A DNA stretch of 58,945 bases, taken from assembly GCA_032718475.1 (NCBI GenBank), contig JAUCBJ010001760.1, positions 1-58,945 on the forward strand, read 5' to 3'. Of this stretch, positions 55,950 through 58,945 are shown piece by piece. The notes under the pieces were generated by a model. It saw nothing but the letters and a program-made list of their open reading frames with translations, made no database searches and was not told the DNA's origin. Positions within the stretch are counted from its first letter, which is position 1. The number at the start of each line of letters is the position of its first letter. A program made the translations under genes and the position numbers. Source of the stretch: Nemertoderma westbladi. Taxonomy: Eukaryota > Xenacoelomorpha > Nemertodermatida > Nemertodermatidae.

Positions 55950-56217
55950 TATTTTTGTAAAGTTGTTTATAGTGTTTAATTCTAGCGCAATGTCTTATTG
56001 TATCTTACTGTTCGAATTGATAATATTTAATATTAGCTTAATATGCCTATCGTACGGAGTTCTGAATTGTGACTTATTTAATTTAGTACTACAAGTAATC
56101 GTAAATGATATGTGCTCTTTTCTTGTTGGTTGTTGCCAATATGGACTTATCCTAACTGTAGTTATGCGTGCTACTGTACTAACTAGTTCATTATAGTATC
56201 ACATTAACATTGAATCA

Positions 56218-56435
56218 TTAAAGGCCATGATACACCACAGGAGCGGAGAGCGGCGAGCGGCAGCCGGCAGCGGCGGGCGGCCGCGGCGAGCGGCCACTGT
56301 GAACGGCGACTTTTGATTTGATACACCAGAGGAGCGGCGAGCGGTGGTGTAATTTGTGGTGTATCATCACCCATAGAATATATTGTGTTCTATTTTTAAA
56401 AAGTGGCCGCTCCTGTGGTTTATCATGGCCTTTAA
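56218..56435. mobile_element. TTAA-flanked MITE with GC-rich core
   Basis: TTAA at both ends (56218-56221 and 56432-56435). Inside are inverted repeats starting AGGCCATGATACACCACAGG, with one mismatch in the first 25 bp. The core has many GAGCGGCGAGCGG-type repeats. A TTAA target suggests a piggyBac-type or similar TTAA inserter. It lies 22 bp past the sulfotransferase stop codon. Confidence 0.75.
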
Positions 56436-56456
56436 CAATAATGAGAAATGTTATTA

Positions 56457-57518
56457 TTAAATATCCAAGATGAATCTGAGTCCGGTCCCTTCCAAATGAA
56501 GTCTCTCCCACTCATCCATCCTATCAATCTGACCCCCAGTTAACTCTGTTTTCCATTCCCCCGTCTGGCCTTTCCTCATAAATTCGCTACTAACTAACCC
56601 AGTGATCTCCCGAACTCCGTCTACAACTAACTCCTTATTTACGGCGCCGTTCAGTTTCATACTATTAAACGAAAGATGCTCGACCAACTGGGAGACCTTT
56701 TCGTCATCAAGAGATTTCTCCAGGAATTTAGCGGTTTTTCGAATAACACCCGGTAAATCGGCCTTCATTTCCTCAAAGGTGATAAACAAAATGCTACTAT
56801 TTTGTTTGGCCGATCGCCAATACCCGAGAATGTGAGGAAGGAACGGCGAATAATAACCTGAAACCCCGGAGATAAACGCATCGAAAAAATTGGACAAAGA
56901 CCCGTTATAACCATGGAATACCTTCCAGTGATGATACAAAGAGATACAAGCATCTCTGGGATTGCGAGCAACGTATATGATCTTAGCTTTTTTCTCAATC
57001 ACCTCATGAGGGATCATGTCTATAGATAAATGTGTTTTTATAATTCTTGGGGTGTTTGTTATTTTGTCTATCCAGTCCATTGTAGTTGTACCGGGAGGGA
57101 AGCTATATCCCTCCACTTTAGTGTCGCTCAATGATTCTTTTGAGACTGCGATTCTAGGGGCGCACCACTCATTGGCCTCAAAGCCTAACAGAGCCGTTGC
57201 TTCGAAAAATGGAACTCGCATTTCCAGATTGACCTTTTTGGCGGTTGCGATATCAACATTATTCATGATATTCCAGACCATTTCCTGGGTCCAGGTAGTG
57301 CCGCATTTCGGGAAAGACGATATCCATACATCATCCTCTCTGGCGGGAAATTCAAATATTCTATTGTAGTGCGATTTGTAGATTCGCGGGAGAATTTGGC
57401 GGCTCGGTAGGAAGCGAGTAAATCCATCTTTATAATATAATTCACGGTTTTTGAATTCCTCGTAAATCCTGCCAGATATTTCTTCAGTGGAAACGTTATC
57501 GGGTAGTGCTGAACTCAT
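56457..57518 (-). CDS. Cytosolic sulfotransferase (SULT family), single exon
   Basis: 353 codons from ATG 57518-57516 (A at -3; family-like N-terminus) to TAA. An upstream in-frame ATG at 57608 would add 30 residues, but its context is weaker and the extension is not family-like. Sulfotransferase landmarks (numbering from 57518) are the PAPS 5'-phosphosulfate loop FPKCGTTWTQE (69-79, Cys in place of the usual Ser), the catalytic-type His in IIKTHLS (His163), the 3'-phosphate site YVARNPRDACISLYHHW (182-198) and the C-terminal RKGQTGEWKTELT (315-327). The family transfers sulfonate from PAPS to hydroxyl or amine groups of small molecules in the cytosol; the substrate cannot be read from sequence. 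No introns, signal peptide or membrane segment. Retroposition is possible but no poly-A remnant is seen. Confidence 0.92.
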   Translation of the reverse strand: MSSALPDNVSTEEISGRIYEEFKNRELYYKDGFTRFLPSRQILPRIYKSHYNRIFEFPAREDDVWISSFPKCGTTWTQEMVWNIMNNVDIATAKKVNLEMRVPFFEATALLGFEANEWCAPRIAVSKESLSDTKVEGYSFPPGTTTMDWIDKITNTPRIIKTHLSIDMIPHEVIEKKAKIIYVARNPRDACISLYHHWKVFHGYNGSLSNFFDAFISGVSGYYSPFLPHILGYWRSAKQNSSILFITFEEMKADLPGVIRKTAKFLEKSLDDEKVSQLVEHLSFNSMKLNGAVNKELVVDGVREITGLVSSEFMRKGQTGEWKTELTGGQIDRMDEWERLHLEGTGLRFILDI

Positions 57519-57546
57519 CTTATATCGATTCACTATTGTGGTGAAG

Positions 57547-57560
57547 GTTGCTATAGCAAC
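57547..57560 (-). promoter_or_regulatory. Perfect X-box-like palindrome upstream of the sulfotransferase
   Basis: GTTGCTATAGCAAC, an exact 14-bp palindrome, 29 bp upstream of the preferred ATG. A second weaker site, GTTGCCATAGTTAC, lies at 57877-57890. RFX regulation is inferred only from the motif. Confidence 0.4.
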
Positions 57561-57608
57561 ATGTCTATTTATTGGGCGTTGTCCCAAGGAAAGAATAACT
57601 TTTTGCAT

Positions 57609-58100
57609 TAAATAAATATTAAATTTTATATACAGTAAAGATTTAATACAATATTAAAAGATAAATAAATTGATTTTATTCATTTAATGTTCTACTGTAT
57701 AATAGTAACTGTATTATTCGACTAATGTTAGTCTAACTAAGCTAATAATGAAACTAAAGGCACTGAATTATAGTAAGTCTTAAAGTCCAATATTATTATA
57801 GCTTGCATTTGGTACCAATTAATACTCGAGGTTACTTACACCATATGGTAACCGCAGTGCCCGTTGCGCTGCGCCTGTTGCCATAGTTACCCCAGTTGTA
57901 TTTTAATTGGTCGTCAAACTTTAAACTGAAGATTACTTAACCCCAATACGGCCTGCTTTGCTATTTAATTATTAGTAATCAAATAATAATTCCAGCCCAT
58001 GACATGCCGGTTTGCTGTAAATAGTTATCATTATTATTTACCTAAGGTTGACAAACCCTACATTCTACAATGTGGCGACTGCAGTGAGGTTGCCAACATT

Positions 58101-58101
<1 letters not shown>
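57609..58101. other. Upstream region of the sulfotransferase
   Basis: AT-rich with TATATA at about 57629-57634. No other gene on either strand. Contains the second X-box-like site at 57877-57890. Confidence 0.4.

Positions 58102-58139
<38 letters not shown>
58102..58139 (+). repeat. Poly-G run (38 G)
   Basis: The longest G homopolymer in the window. Confidence 0.95.
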
Positions 58140-58140
<1 letters not shown>

Positions 58141-58365
58141 TGTGGACCTAGTAAAAATAGAGAGTCGATTGGGTTCAGTGGTTTCGGGTTGATCAGTGAA
58201 GTGAATAAAACGATGCCACTTTGAGTTTAAATGAAATGTTTATTTCGATTCTTTAGGTTAAAAATAAATAGAAGCCGGCAGGAAATCTGAATATTAACAC
58301 GGTAACTAAAAACAATGACAACTGGAAACAAACAAAGATATAATTGAATGAATTAATTAATACAA

Positions 58366-58680
58366 CTAAAGGGTGTACCAGTATTTATAGACAGAAACAG
58401 AGTGAATCGCTGTATGAAGCCTTACATTGGGGCAGGTTTTGATCCTCAGTAACAGTGCCAGAGCAGTTTCTACTGCTAACATAGACAATGGTTTTGACCC
58501 CATAAGTTCATATATCGTTGCATTACTAGTGTATCGTCCGACGCAATGTAAATTCCGAAGTGACTGTCGATGGAAAGAGTCAAGAGATTCCAGGTCGGAG
58601 ACACTCAGAGATCTCATAGACAATGGGAGATTGAACAATATCTTGGGCTCTGCAATAATTGTCTTCCATTGAGTTTATAT
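58366..58680 (-). pseudogene. Non-LTR retrotransposon ORF2 C-terminal fragment (tentative)
   Basis: The minus frame reads IIAEPKILFNLPLSMRSLSV, then LESLDSFHRQSLRNLHCVGR, TSNATIYELMGSKPLSMLAV and ALALLLRIKTCPN. A FHRQ-LR segment followed by a G-x-x-P block is the style of LINE post-RT regions, where chain-like helices follow the palm. No catalytic motif is present and the frame is closed upstream at about 58700. A weak call from residue pattern only. Confidence 0.4.
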
Positions 58681-58945
58681 AGTTTTTATTGGATACCACC
58701 GAACTGTATACGAACACCATTATTACATACTGTAGTCATATATATTTTGCAGTCTAATAAGCTAGCGAGGTAATTAATGCAACTTTAAGATTGTCTTCAA
58801 GGCCTATTTTACATTCAAATGACCCGTATTTTTTCACCTCATAAAGACATCTACTGTCTCAATGTGATTGATTACCACGTATTGTAACTTCAAATTTGAT
58901 AAGTTTTACTTTGTAAAGAGGTAATGCTTATTCTGTATTCTATTT

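Noticed and set aside
55963-56196. 77-codon hydrophobic plus-strand frame downstream of the sulfotransferase
   Set aside because: AT-rich, non-AUG-context frame full of Leu/Ile/Phe codons expected by composition; no family resemblance.

Overview
The window is eukaryotic and animal. It has spliced genes with GT-AG introns, AT-rich non-coding DNA, GC-rich exons and several classes of metazoan transposon. Two host genes are clear. The first is a six-exon delta-catenin (p120/ARVCF family) gene on the + strand at 30682-47089. The second is an intronless-looking cytosolic sulfotransferase on the - strand at 56457-57518. A single p120-type catenin with a vertebrate-like N-terminal coiled coil and a C-terminal SWV PDZ ligand, surrounded by RTE-like, CR1-like, Penelope-like and hAT-like elements, suggests an invertebrate, probably marine. 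The species cannot be fixed from the sequence alone.

Layout. 1-1020 (-) is the start of an unidentified protein of at least 340 residues that runs off the left edge; behind it lies repeat-rich DNA to about 3.3 kb. 4516-5139 is a small transposon with perfect 77-bp inverted repeats that still carries a helix-turn-helix piece of its transposase/integrase. 5255-7030 is a 146-bp satellite with a four-monomer (585-bp) higher-order repeat. 7142-8745, 13851-14843 and 16441-17060 are three members of one dispersed element family. 9000-9771 (-) is a frameshifted, unrecognised pseudogene. 10087-12604 (33-bp unit) and 17221-19575 (39-bp unit) are long minisatellites whose unit lengths, being multiples of three, create spurious giant reading frames. 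Copies of one young RTE-like LINE lie at 12605, 15100, 15916, 23877, 37797, 44303 and 52091. A CR1-like LINE tail is at 21251-22230. 25411-28439 is a nested set: a hAT-like element with an 8-bp target duplication sits inside a Penelope-like element, which itself sits between imperfect inverted repeats.

The catenin gene (1,251 codons when the six exons are joined, with all phases compatible) fills 30.7-47.1 kb. Two of its introns begin directly with tandem arrays built from the splice donor: about 200 copies of a 19-bp GGTGAGT-bearing unit in intron 1, and a G-rich array in intron 3 that repeats the last bases of exon 3 together with its donor. Intron 3 also holds the best-preserved RTE-like LINE copy.

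The right flank (47-59 kb) holds a hAT-like MITE, a 2.2-kb inverted-repeat element carrying eleven RFX/X-box-like palindromes about 150 bp apart, a TTAA-flanked MITE just downstream of the sulfotransferase, and a LINE fragment at the edge. A perfect X-box-like palindrome lies 29 bp upstream of the preferred sulfotransferase ATG. The strongest candidates for something new are the donor-seeded intron arrays and the X-box-bearing repeat.
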